This document shows positions 26,638 through 33,094 of a stretch of DNA of 33,094 nucleotides, one piece after another. A program made the translations under genes and the position numbers. The first letter of the stretch is position 1, and each line of letters starts with the position of its first letter. The notes under the pieces are model-generated. The model made no database searches. It saw only the letters and a list, made by a program, of their open reading frames with translations, and was not told the origin of the DNA. The stretch spans positions 1 through 33,094 of the forward strand of contig RFGH01000096.1 of the NCBI GenBank assembly GCA_003696675.1. The letters run 5' to 3'. Source of the DNA: Planctomycetota bacterium. Its GTDB lineage: Bacteria; Planctomycetota; Phycisphaerae; Phycisphaerales; UBA1924.

Positions 26638-28350
26638 TCAAATCCCCAACTTCTCGCCGAGGAACGCCGGCACCGCGTCCATCGCAATCCGCTCCTGGGC
26701 GAGCGTGTCGCGATGACGCACCGTCACCGTGTCGTCGGCCAGTGTGTCCGAGTCGATCGTGAAGCAGAACGGGCATCCCGCCTCGTCCATGCGGGCGTAC
26801 CGCTTGCCGATCGACTGCTTCTCGTCCATCTCGATGGTCCCGAGATGCCCGAACTTCTTGCGCAGCGTCGTTGCCAACGCGTGCGCCTTCTCAGGCATGC
26901 CGTCCTTCTTGACCAGCGGGAACACCCCCGCCTTGATCGGGCTCAGACGCGGGTGGAACTTCATGAACACACCAGACGGACGCTCCGGGTCCGGCGTGTA
27001 CGCCTCACACAAGGCCGCCAGCACGCCGCGGTCCAGCCCGGCCGAAGGCTCGATGACATGCGGGAAGTACCGCTCGCCCTTCGGCTGCCCGTTCGGCGCC
27101 GGCTCGCCCCGCGTCGGGTCGAAGTACTTCAGCTTGTCGCCCAGCCCCGAATGCTCGGCGTGCCGGCGCAGGTCGAAGTCCGTGCGGTGCGCGATACCCT
27201 CCAACTCGCCGAAGCCCGGCGCGGTGAACGGGAACCGGTACTCCACATCGCTCGTGCCCGCGCCCTCTTTGGCATAGTGGGCCAGCTCATCCCGGTCGTG
27301 CTCGCGCAGGATCAGGTTATCGCCCGCCAGCCCGAGGCTCTTCCACCACTCCATCCGCCAGTCGCGCCAGAAGGCGTACCACTCCTTGGCCGTGTCCGGG
27401 TGGCAGAAGAACTCGATCTCCATCTGCTCGAACTCGCGGCTGCGGAAGGTGAAGTTCCGGGGCGTCACCTCGTTGCGGAACGCCTTGCCCGTCTGCGCGA
27501 TCCCGAACGGCACGCCCACCCGCGTCGTGTCCACCACGTTCTTGAACTGCACGAAGATGCCCTGGGCGGTTTCGGGACGGAGGTACGCCTTGTCCGCTTC
27601 TGGATCGCCGGTTGCGCCGATCACGGTCGGGAACATCAAGTTAAACGGACGCGGCTCCGTCAATGTGCCCATAGTCTTGGCATCTGGACCGAAGACTTGA
27701 CCGATCCGCTCCTCAGGAAAGTCCATCATAGAGACGACAATGTAGTCGGCCGATTCCAGCCGTTTGCCAGCGGAAACATCGCGTCCAGCGGTGATATTCA
27801 GTCCGGCGCTGATCGTGTCTCCAGCAATGACATCTCCAGCGGCTGACACATTCTGACCTGCGGAAATGGAGCCGCCTGCAGAAATGGAGCCGCGACCAGG
27901 TCGAAGCAACTTTTCAAGCCGGACTCGAGCAGCGTCTTCGTTGCCCTCGAGAAACGCTACGCACGGTGCAGCCAAATCCTGAGGATGAACCAGCACAAGC
28001 AAGTGGTCAGCCCGGTAACGATTTTTTGTTTCGCGACAATCCACCCGCGGATCGTTAAACCCCGCCAAGTGCCCGGACGCCTCCCAGACCCGCGGGTTCT
28101 GGATGATGCAGGTATCCACCGGAACGATCTCAACCGGGTTCCCGTCCGGCCCCGACCGTCCCCAGCACGGGTTCATCACCACATCCTGCCACCACGCGTC
28201 ACGCAGATTCTTCTTCAGCTGCGCGCCCAGCGGGCCGTAGTCCCAGAAGCCGTTGATGCCCCCGTAGATCTCGCTGGCCGGGTACACAAACCCCCGACGC
28301 TTGCACAGGGACATGATCTCGTCCATCGATTTGGGCTGCACAGCGGTCAT
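26638..28350 (-). CDS. glyS: Glycyl-tRNA synthetase (single-chain, dimeric type) with an atypical insert
   Basis: 570 aa from ATG 28350 (GGAG 8 nt upstream). A class II synthetase charging tRNA-Gly, of the alpha-2 type as in Thermus and eukaryotes. Blocks in order: RRGFVYPASEIYGG and GFWDYGPLG (about 19-43), NRYRADHL (111-118), YLRPETAQGIF (256-266), GKAFRNEVTPRN and EFEQMEIEFF (motif 2 region), EGIAHRTDFDL, and HVIEPSAGLDRG (motif 3). The anticodon-binding domain is C-terminal. Between RADHL and RPFNLMF lie about 118 residues, roughly twice as many as I recall for Thermus GlyRS, including seven hexapeptide-like repeats (154-195). DNA for about 27645-28025 has lower GC and many A/T-ending codons, unlike the flanks. 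All catalytic motifs are intact, so the enzyme is probably active. Confidence 0.95.
   Translation of the reverse strand: MTAVQPKSMDEIMSLCKRRGFVYPASEIYGGINGFWDYGPLGAQLKKNLRDAWWQDVVMNPCWGRSGPDGNPVEIVPVDTCIIQNPRVWEASGHLAGFNDPRVDCRETKNRYRADHLLVLVHPQDLAAPCVAFLEGNEDAARVRLEKLLRPGRGSISAGGSISAGQNVSAAGDVIAGDTISAGLNITAGRDVSAGKRLESADYIVVSMMDFPEERIGQVFGPDAKTMGTLTEPRPFNLMFPTVIGATGDPEADKAYLRPETAQGIFVQFKNVVDTTRVGVPFGIAQTGKAFRNEVTPRNFTFRSREFEQMEIEFFCHPDTAKEWYAFWRDWRMEWWKSLGLAGDNLILREHDRDELAHYAKEGAGTSDVEYRFPFTAPGFGELEGIAHRTDFDLRRHAEHSGLGDKLKYFDPTRGEPAPNGQPKGERYFPHVIEPSAGLDRGVLAALCEAYTPDPERPSGVFMKFHPRLSPIKAGVFPLVKKDGMPEKAHALATTLRKKFGHLGTIEMDEKQSIGKRYARMDEAGCPFCFTIDSDTLADDTVTVRHRDTLAQERIAMDAVPAFLGEKLGI
27766..27891 (-). 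repeat. Hexapeptide-like repeat block inside glyS
   Basis: Seven in-frame units of about six residues follow the pattern x-x-I/V-S/T/I-A-G: GSISAG, GSISAG, QNVSAAG, DVIAG, DTISAG, LNITAG, RDVSAG. The first two are near-identical at DNA level (GGCTCCATTTCTGCA / GGCTCCATTTCCGCA on the minus strand). Such Gly/Ala-spaced repeats resemble beta-helix (bactofilin-like) coils. That structural reading is inference. Confidence 0.8.
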
Positions 28351-28382
28351 CACAGGCTCCGGAAAAGGCAAATCAGGAGCCC

Positions 28383-28388
28383 ATCGTA
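28383..28388 (-). promoter_or_regulatory. -10-like TACGAT upstream of glyS
   Basis: TACGAT on the minus strand, 32 nt before the glyS ATG, identical to the tRNA-Ala -10. A convincing -35 at normal spacing is not seen. Confidence 0.4.
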
Positions 28389-28437
28389 GGGGCCGACCCG
28401 CCCCAATCCGGCAACCATCCCCAGCCCACCGCGTCTC

Positions 28438-29097
28438 TCAATCCCACCCGAACACCGCCCCCAGCGCGTCCCGCCAGCCCACCTTGCCCACCCGGTCCTC
28501 GACCTCGGCCTGCACCTCCTCGAACGACCGAATCTCCGGCGCCTCGCTCAGGCTCACCACCGCGTCGTCCGCCACCCGCTCGAGCCCCAGCGCCCCGTCG
28601 CCCGAGACCTTCACCACCCACCGCCCCTCGCCCAGCGTGCGATAGATCGCCTGGCCCACCGACGCCGTCGGGCCGTCCCAGTCCACATCCGCCAGCCGCG
28701 GGTCGATCACCGTCCCGTCCGACGGGCGCGTGCCCGCGTCGAACACCCGCCGGATCCACACCCGCCCGTCCACCAGGGCGAAATCCACATACACCTCTTT
28801 GGAAGGATCCGCCTCGGTCGGCACCTCGGCGATCGCCCCGTGGGCCGACCGCACCAATACCGTCACCTTGCCGTCCTTGACCACCAACTCGGTCACTGCC
28901 GTGCGCCGCACCGCCCGGTTGTAGTCCGCCCGCAGCGACTCGTAATCCTTCGCCAAAGCCTCCAGCCGCTGCCGGTACACCCGCTCGGCCGCGTCGGCCC
29001 GGGCCAGACGCAGCCCCACCACCCCGATCACGAAAACCACACCCAGGGCCGCCGCCCCGGTCACGATCCCGGACACCGCCGCGAGTTTGCTGGACAT
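28438..29097 (-). CDS. Membrane-anchored coiled-coil protein of unknown function
   Basis: 219 aa. One N-terminal membrane helix (about 7-31: IVTGAAALGVVFVIGVVGL) is followed by a short coiled coil (about 35-63: RVYRQRLEALAKDYESLRAD) and a soluble domain of beta-rich sequence (TELVVKDGKVTVLVRSAHG, VYVDFALVDGRVWIRRVFDA). No family recognised. ATG 29097 has no Shine-Dalgarno, but GATAGT ends 6 nt upstream, suggesting a leaderless mRNA. It precedes glyS on the same strand with an 87-nt gap that carries glyS's own likely -10. Confidence 0.7.
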   Translation of the reverse strand: MSSKLAAVSGIVTGAAALGVVFVIGVVGLRLARADAAERVYRQRLEALAKDYESLRADYNRAVRRTAVTELVVKDGKVTVLVRSAHGAIAEVPTEADPSKEVYVDFALVDGRVWIRRVFDAGTRPSDGTVIDPRLADVDWDGPTASVGQAIYRTLGEGRWVVKVSGDGALGLERVADDAVVSLSEAPEIRSFEEVQAEVEDRVGKVGWRDALGAVFGWD

Positions 29098-29170
29098 AAA
29101 GCCACTATCGGCCGAGCGATCCCGCCGACACGATTCCCCCGTTCGGACGCGGCAAACCGGTGTTCAGCCC

Positions 29171-29890
29171 CTACAGGCAACCGGCGTTGTAGAGATCAAT
29201 GAACGCGCTGATGTCAAAGAAGTTCAGCGTGCCCACCGGTTCGGCAATGTCCGCAAGGGGATCACCCGAGTTGTACAGGTCCAAGTACGCCGCGATGTCG
29301 AAGAAGTTCAGCAGCCCCACCGGCGCCGCCAGATCCGCCCCGTTGCACGCCAGCACCGTCGGGCTAAAGGCCACCTCGGCAAAGCCCCAGTACTGGCTGC
29401 CGTAGTTCTCCAGGATGTCCACCCGCACCGACGACACGCCCTCGAACGCGTCGAACGAATACAACTGCGCCCGCGGCACATTCTGCATCGCCGGCAGATC
29501 CTCGACCGACCCGATCTCGTTGCCGAACGCGTCGAAGAATGTCAGGCTGAAACGCTTCACGGCGTAGTTCGGGTCCGCCGCGATGCCGTTGGACCGGTGG
29601 TTCCACAAGAAAAACTGCCGGATCGTCTTCGGCTCATCGAAGAAGAATGTCGCGTTCGGATTCGTCGGGTTCGCCCGCGTCGTCCAGTGGTTGTTCTGCA
29701 CATAGGTCGCGTGCGGCGTGTTGAAGCTCCAGATCGTGGGCAGCCCGGACTGATCAATCGTGTTGCCGATGTCGTACAACCCGCTGAACTCGCTCGATGC
29801 CACCGCAGAGTCTGGCTGGAAAAGCTGACCCCGCGCCCCGGCCGCTACAACCGAAGCGGCGAGAATCGCCCAGACAGATGCGCTCTTCAT
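29171..29890 (-). CDS. Secreted protein with calcium-loop-lacking GC-type dockerin pair
   Basis: 239 aa; ATG 29890 has GGAGG 8 nt upstream. Signal peptide about 1-22 (cleavage near ARGQ). The middle (about 25-175) looks like a discoidin/F5-8-type beta-sandwich: SSEFSGLYDIGNTID, KTIRQFFLWNHRSNG, SVRVDILENYGSQYWGFAEV. The C terminus (182-239) is the cysteine-bounded dockerin-like duplicate, with halves GLLNFFDIAAYLDLYNSGDP and GTLNFFDISAFIDLYNAGCL. The D-x-N-x-D-G calcium loop of the FG-GAP protein's module is replaced in both halves by A-x-P-V-G-x-L-N, so metal binding is probably lost while the helices remain. It probably binds carbohydrate or envelope material outside the cytoplasm. It stands between the ketosynthase operon and the coiled-coil gene. 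Confidence 0.85.
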   Translation of the reverse strand: MKSASVWAILAASVVAAGARGQLFQPDSAVASSEFSGLYDIGNTIDQSGLPTIWSFNTPHATYVQNNHWTTRANPTNPNATFFFDEPKTIRQFFLWNHRSNGIAADPNYAVKRFSLTFFDAFGNEIGSVEDLPAMQNVPRAQLYSFDAFEGVSSVRVDILENYGSQYWGFAEVAFSPTVLACNGADLAAPVGLLNFFDIAAYLDLYNSGDPLADIAEPVGTLNFFDISAFIDLYNAGCL

Positions 29891-30026
29891 CGTGGGACCT
29901 CCGCTGTGCCAAAGCCCGGAACATCACTGCTCCGACTGACCCCTGACCCTACCACAGCGCCAGCCAGCGAACCCCGAAAAACCACCTGAAACAGGCAAAA
30001 AACAAGTTTTATCGGACGCGACCCGC

Positions 30027-31352
30027 TCACCCCTCGAACCGACGCACGCACACCGAGTCGTTCTGCCCCCCGAAGCCGAAACTGTTCGACACGCACACCG
30101 ACACGCCGCCCACCGCGTTCAGATCCCGCGCTTCGCCCGGCACATGGTCCAGACCGCACGCCGGGTCCACGCTGGTCAGATTCACCGTCGGCGGGATCAC
30201 GCCCGTCTGGATCGCCTTGACGCAGGTGATCAGCTCCACCGCACCCGCCGCCTGGATCCGGTGGCCCAGCATCGACTTCACGCTCGTGAACGGCACCTTC
30301 GGCGCCAGCTCGCCGAACACCGCCCGCACCGCGGCCGACTCGATCTTGTCGTTCTCCTGCGTCCCCGTGCCGTGCGCGTTCACCCAGTGCACCAGCGGAC
30401 GCCCGTTCGCGTCGGTTTTTGAAGGATCGATCCCCGCCTGATCCAACGCCGCCCGCATTGCACCAGCCCCGCCCTTGCCGTCGGGGTGGATATCGGTGAT
30501 CCGATACGCATCGGCCGTCGAGCCGTACCCGGCCAACTCGCACAGGATCGCCGCCCCACGCTTCCGCGCGTGCTCAAGTTCCTCGAGGATCACGATCCCC
30601 GCGCCCTCGCCCATCACGAAGCCCTCGCGGCTCGCATCGAACGGACGAGAAGCGTGCATCGGATCATCGCGGCGCGTGCTCATCGCCGTCAGCCGGATGA
30701 ACCCCGTCATCCCCAGCGGATGCACCATCGAGTGCGAGCCGCCCGCGATCATCACCTCCGCGTCGCCGCGCCGGATGATCTCGGTCGCCTCGCCCACCGC
30801 CTGCGTGCTCGCGGCGCACGCCGTCATGCAGTTCAGGCAAGGCCCCTCCGCACCGAACTCCATCGACAGATGCGTCGATGTCAACTGCGGCTCCTGCTCA
30901 ACCTCCTTCGCGGCGTCGAAGCGCCGCGCCAACTCGGCGAAACGCGCGATGTCGAACCCGGACTCCGAATACGGCAAGGCGTGCGCGGGCACATAAGTCG
31001 AGTAATCCACCTCGCCCTCGCCCGCGCCCAGATACACCCCCACCGCGCCGGGATCCGGCGCGGCCCGATCGAAGCCCGCCATCCGCCAAGCGTCATCGCA
31101 GGCCGCCAAGGCAAACTGCGTGCTCCGCGAGCCCGAAAGATGACGGGCCGCACGCTCGCCCAGACGCTCGCGCAGGTCAAACCCGTCGACCTGCGCCGCG
31201 AATCCCGTGGCCCAGGTCGACGCGTCGAACCGCTTGAGCGGCCCCATGGACCGATCGCCGCGCAGCAGACGCGACCACACCGTGTCCACATCCCAACCGA
31301 GGGGCGTGACCCATCCCATGCCCGTGATCACCACGCGACGCGACGACACCAT
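30027..31352 (-). CDS. fabF: Beta-ketoacyl-ACP synthase II (FabF-like)
   Basis: 441 aa from ATG 31352. It condenses malonyl-ACP with an acyl-enzyme in fatty-acid or polyketide chain extension. The thiolase-fold catalytic triad is intact: C179 in MTACAAST, H327 in NAHGTGT, H364 in KSMLGH. RRVVITGMGWVTPLG (5-19) opens the fold and NSFGFGGQND closes it (family usually GGTN). The start shares one nucleotide with the upstream gene's stop (TGATG), so it is translationally coupled to the GxxExxY gene. Further upstream lies a second ketosynthase-like gene lacking the catalytic Cys, so this may be the active half of a KS-alpha/KS-beta pair rather than the housekeeping FabF. Confidence 0.92.
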   Translation of the reverse strand: MVSSRRVVITGMGWVTPLGWDVDTVWSRLLRGDRSMGPLKRFDASTWATGFAAQVDGFDLRERLGERAARHLSGSRSTQFALAACDDAWRMAGFDRAAPDPGAVGVYLGAGEGEVDYSTYVPAHALPYSESGFDIARFAELARRFDAAKEVEQEPQLTSTHLSMEFGAEGPCLNCMTACAASTQAVGEATEIIRRGDAEVMIAGGSHSMVHPLGMTGFIRLTAMSTRRDDPMHASRPFDASREGFVMGEGAGIVILEELEHARKRGAAILCELAGYGSTADAYRITDIHPDGKGGAGAMRAALDQAGIDPSKTDANGRPLVHWVNAHGTGTQENDKIESAAVRAVFGELAPKVPFTSVKSMLGHRIQAAGAVELITCVKAIQTGVIPPTVNLTSVDPACGLDHVPGEARDLNAVGGVSVCVSNSFGFGGQNDSVCVRRFEG

Positions 31353-31861
31353 CAATCCTCGTCGTCGTCCTCGTAGTCCCCGTCTTCGCCGTCGTCGGAC
31401 CGCCCGGCGTTCAGCTTGTCGGGGTTGAGCACCCGGACCAGCCCGTCCTTGAGACGACGCTCCCCGAAGTTGATGATCAGCCCCAACTCCAAGTCGGCCG
31501 CACGCAGCTGCGCGCGAAGCTCGGCGCGCTCCTGCACGCCGATCTCGCGATGCTCGGCCATCAGCTTCACGATGAACGCCTCGCCCGCGAACATGTCCAC
31601 CGTCACATCGCCGATGTCCTGCCCGTCGTACTCCACGACAAACGCCTCGTCGAAGTGCGGCTCAACCCCCTCCGCCCGGCACGCGATGCCCAGCGCCTTC
31701 TTGTAGATCTCAACGGGATAGCCCGGCCCGAGGGCCTTGTGCACCTCGATCGCCGCGCCAATCACCTTGCGCGAAACCTCCGTCACCGCCGGATCCAAAT
31801 CCGACAGCGGCGTGGCCCGCCGACCCCGACCGCCGCCCCGTCCGTAGCCTTCGTTGTGCAT
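31352..31861 (-). CDS. GxxExxY family protein with acidic tail
   Basis: 169 aa from ATG 31861 (AAAGGAGA 7 nt upstream). It shows the family signature GPGYPVEIYKKAL (about 44-56), then the nuclease-like core EPHFDEAFVVEYDGQDIGD and FIVKLMAE, and ends RAADLELGLIINFGERRLKDG. GxxExxY proteins are related to PD-(D/E)XK folds and are of unknown role, abundant in planctomycetes. The N terminus is Gly/Arg-rich (YGRGGGRGRR) and the last 15 residues are almost all Asp/Glu. It is sandwiched between two ketosynthase genes and coupled to fabF by TGATG; why a nuclease-like protein sits there is unclear. Confidence 0.85.
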   Translation of the reverse strand: MHNEGYGRGGGRGRRATPLSDLDPAVTEVSRKVIGAAIEVHKALGPGYPVEIYKKALGIACRAEGVEPHFDEAFVVEYDGQDIGDVTVDMFAGEAFIVKLMAEHREIGVQERAELRAQLRAADLELGLIINFGERRLKDGLVRVLNPDKLNAGRSDDGEDGDYEDDDED

Positions 31862-31965
31862 TGCCGTCTCCTTTGACTGTTCTAGAAGTGACGATCCGGT
31901 CCTCGCCGGAGCATTCCAACCGTATGCCCGCCCCGCTCGCCGGAGCCGACACCGGGCATCGCCCG

Positions 31966-33094
31966 TCAGACCCGACGCAGCACCAACGCGGCCGCCTGCC
32001 CGCCGAACGATCCCGAACACACCAGCACATGCCGCAGCGCCGCCTCGCGGGAATCGCTCGCCCCCGCGTCCGCGCCCTCGGGCGAACCCGCGTGCAGCCG
32101 CGCCGGCAGCCGGCCCTCGGCCAGCGCCTTCGCACCCGCCGCCACCGTCAGCCCGCCGTGCCCCGCCAGGCTGTTGCCCGTGTACGGCGTCACCGTGATC
32201 ATCGGCCGACCCGCCGCTTCACCCAACGCCGCCCGAAGCGAACCAAACTCCCGCCGGTCCAGCTCCGGCACGCCCGCGGCCATCGGCACGATGGCATCGA
32301 TCTGCCCCGGCTCGATCCCCGCGTCCGCCAACGCCCGCCGGATCGCCCGTGTCAGACCGCGGTCCTCGTTCGGATCGCCCGCACCCGGCGCCCCCGGCGT
32401 CATCGGACGCGAATCCATCCCGCACCCGAAACCCGCGATCTCCGCATACACCCGCGCTCCGCGCTCCGCAGCGTGCGATGCCTCCTCCACAATCAGCATC
32501 CCCGCCGACTCGCCGATCACCCCGCGCGACGCACTGTCGTACGGCCGCACCACGCCCGCCGGGTCCGCGTCCGCCGGCACCTCCGACGCACGCCCCGCCA
32601 GACGCATCCGTGCCAGCCCCATCGGATCGATCCGCGACTCGGCGCCACCCGCGAAACACAGGTCCGCCGCCCCACGCTCGATCACCCGCACACCCTCGCC
32701 GATCGACTGCAGCGCACCCGCCTCGGCCCCCATGATCGTGTTCGAAGGTCCCTCACACCCATGGATGATCGTCACATGGCACGCCAGCATGTTCGGCAGG
32801 TACTTGAGCAGCCACAGCGGCGGCAGGTTGTTCATCGCACCGCCCGCGCCGTCACCGATCGTCCCCCACTTGCGGGTGTCGAACGACCCATCCTCCGCCA
32901 ACGACTCGGCCAACGCCCGCCCCAACTCGTCCGGCTCCGCCGAGATCTGACCCGCCCCGATGTTGCACCCGGTCCGAGACCCCGTGATACGGAAGCCCTC
33001 GGCCCCCTCCTCCGAGCCCCGCGTCACCAGCCCGGCGTCCTCGGCCGCATACTTCGCCGCCGCGACCGCCAGCTCGATGTCCCGCGCCATGACC
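31966..33094 (-). CDS. Ketosynthase-like protein with Cys-to-Glu active site (KS-beta/CLF-like), 5' end outside window
   Basis: At least 375 aa; the frame is open to the window edge, so roughly 65 N-terminal residues are missing. The thiolase-like fold is clear: MLACHVTIIHGCEGPSNTIM aligns with FabF MLAGHLSIMTGAKGPSISI, followed by FAGGAESRIDP, SRGVIGESAGMLIVEE and CSGSFGGQAAALVLRR. The nucleophile position (TACA in active enzymes) reads GAEA, placing Glu (codon 32722-32724) where Cys should be. The first His motif (NAHGTGT) reads PMAAGVPE. The second (LAGHGG) keeps a His. Chain-length factors of type II polyketide synthases also lack the Cys (Gln there). It is probably a non-condensing partner of the FabF-like protein downstream. 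Confidence 0.85.
   Translation of the reverse strand, partial: VMARDIELAVAAAKYAAEDAGLVTRGSEEGAEGFRITGSRTGCNIGAGQISAEPDELGRALAESLAEDGSFDTRKWGTIGDGAGGAMNNLPPLWLLKYLPNMLACHVTIIHGCEGPSNTIMGAEAGALQSIGEGVRVIERGAADLCFAGGAESRIDPMGLARMRLAGRASEVPADADPAGVVRPYDSASRGVIGESAGMLIVEEASHAAERGARVYAEIAGFGCGMDSRPMTPGAPGAGDPNEDRGLTRAIRRALADAGIEPGQIDAIVPMAAGVPELDRREFGSLRAALGEAAGRPMITVTPYTGNSLAGHGGLTVAAGAKALAEGRLPARLHAGSPEGADAGASDSREAALRHVLVCSGSFGGQAAALVLRRV

Noticed and set aside
27766..27891. Reading the glyS repeats as a CRISPR or mobile repeat
   Set aside because: Units are short, adjacent without spacers, degenerate at DNA level and in frame with the protein.
28351..28437. Gly leader peptide or T-box before glyS
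   Set aside because: Only 87 nt, no ORF rich in Gly codons with a following terminator, and no T-box-like element seen.

Overview
The window looks like a chromosomal segment of a Phycisphaerae-type planctomycete. Support comes from high GC with strongly GC-ending codons, secreted proteins ending in cysteine-flanked dockerin-like pairs (the Phycisphaerales 'GC-type dockerin', ending in Gly-Cys), a PEP-CTERM-type sorting tail, a membrane protein with a planctomycete-style CxxC/CxxC zinc ribbon, and FG-GAP/ASPIC and FHA/Ser-Thr-kinase genes. No phage, IS or CRISPR is seen. The lineage call is an inference from these hallmarks.

Layout. 1-3.6 kb: two tandem paralogous secreted proteins (minus strand) ending in calcium-loop pairs, closed by a terminator. 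3.8-4.9 kb: class I fructose-bisphosphate aldolase with its own terminator. 5-6.6 kb: zinc-ribbon membrane protein. 6.6-7.0 kb: no confident gene, but a possible gene remnant. 7.1-9.1 kb: a GmhB-like HAD phosphatase and a GT9 heptosyltransferase, translationally coupled (LPS inner-core heptose). 9.6 kb: tRNA-Ala(GGC) with promoter and terminator. 9.8-11.8 kb: coupled zinc metallopeptidase and ATP-grasp ligase, divergent from an FHA-GAF-SpoIIE phosphatase that converges on a Ser/Thr kinase with TPRs (to 16.1 kb). 16.3-18.0 kb: secreted FG-GAP/ASPIC protein. 18.1-20.0 kb: asnB preceded by what reads as a complete transcription attenuator. 20.0-25.6 kb: a MacA-MacB-TolC-type efflux operon. 25.9-26.6 kb: PEP-CTERM-like protein. 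26.6-28.4 kb: glycyl-tRNA synthetase with an atypical internal block. 28.4-29.9 kb: a coiled-coil membrane-anchored protein and a dockerin-bearing secreted protein. 30.0-33.1 kb: a FabF-like ketosynthase, a GxxExxY protein and a second ketosynthase-like protein whose active-site Cys is Glu (cut by the window edge).

The most striking find is upstream of asnB. A 24-codon leader has five Asn codons within nine codons. It is followed by three mutually exclusive RNA pairings: a protector hairpin, an 11-bp antiterminator helix and a terminator. The asnB product itself has only five Asn in 567 residues. This fits ribosome-mediated attenuation responding to asparagine supply. Second is the glycyl-tRNA synthetase gene, in which about 380 bp of lower-GC, A/T-ending codons encode seven beta-helix-like hexapeptide repeats. 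A third theme is that several genes lacking a Shine-Dalgarno have a TACGNT-like -10 hexamer 5-10 nt before the start codon, suggesting leaderless mRNAs.
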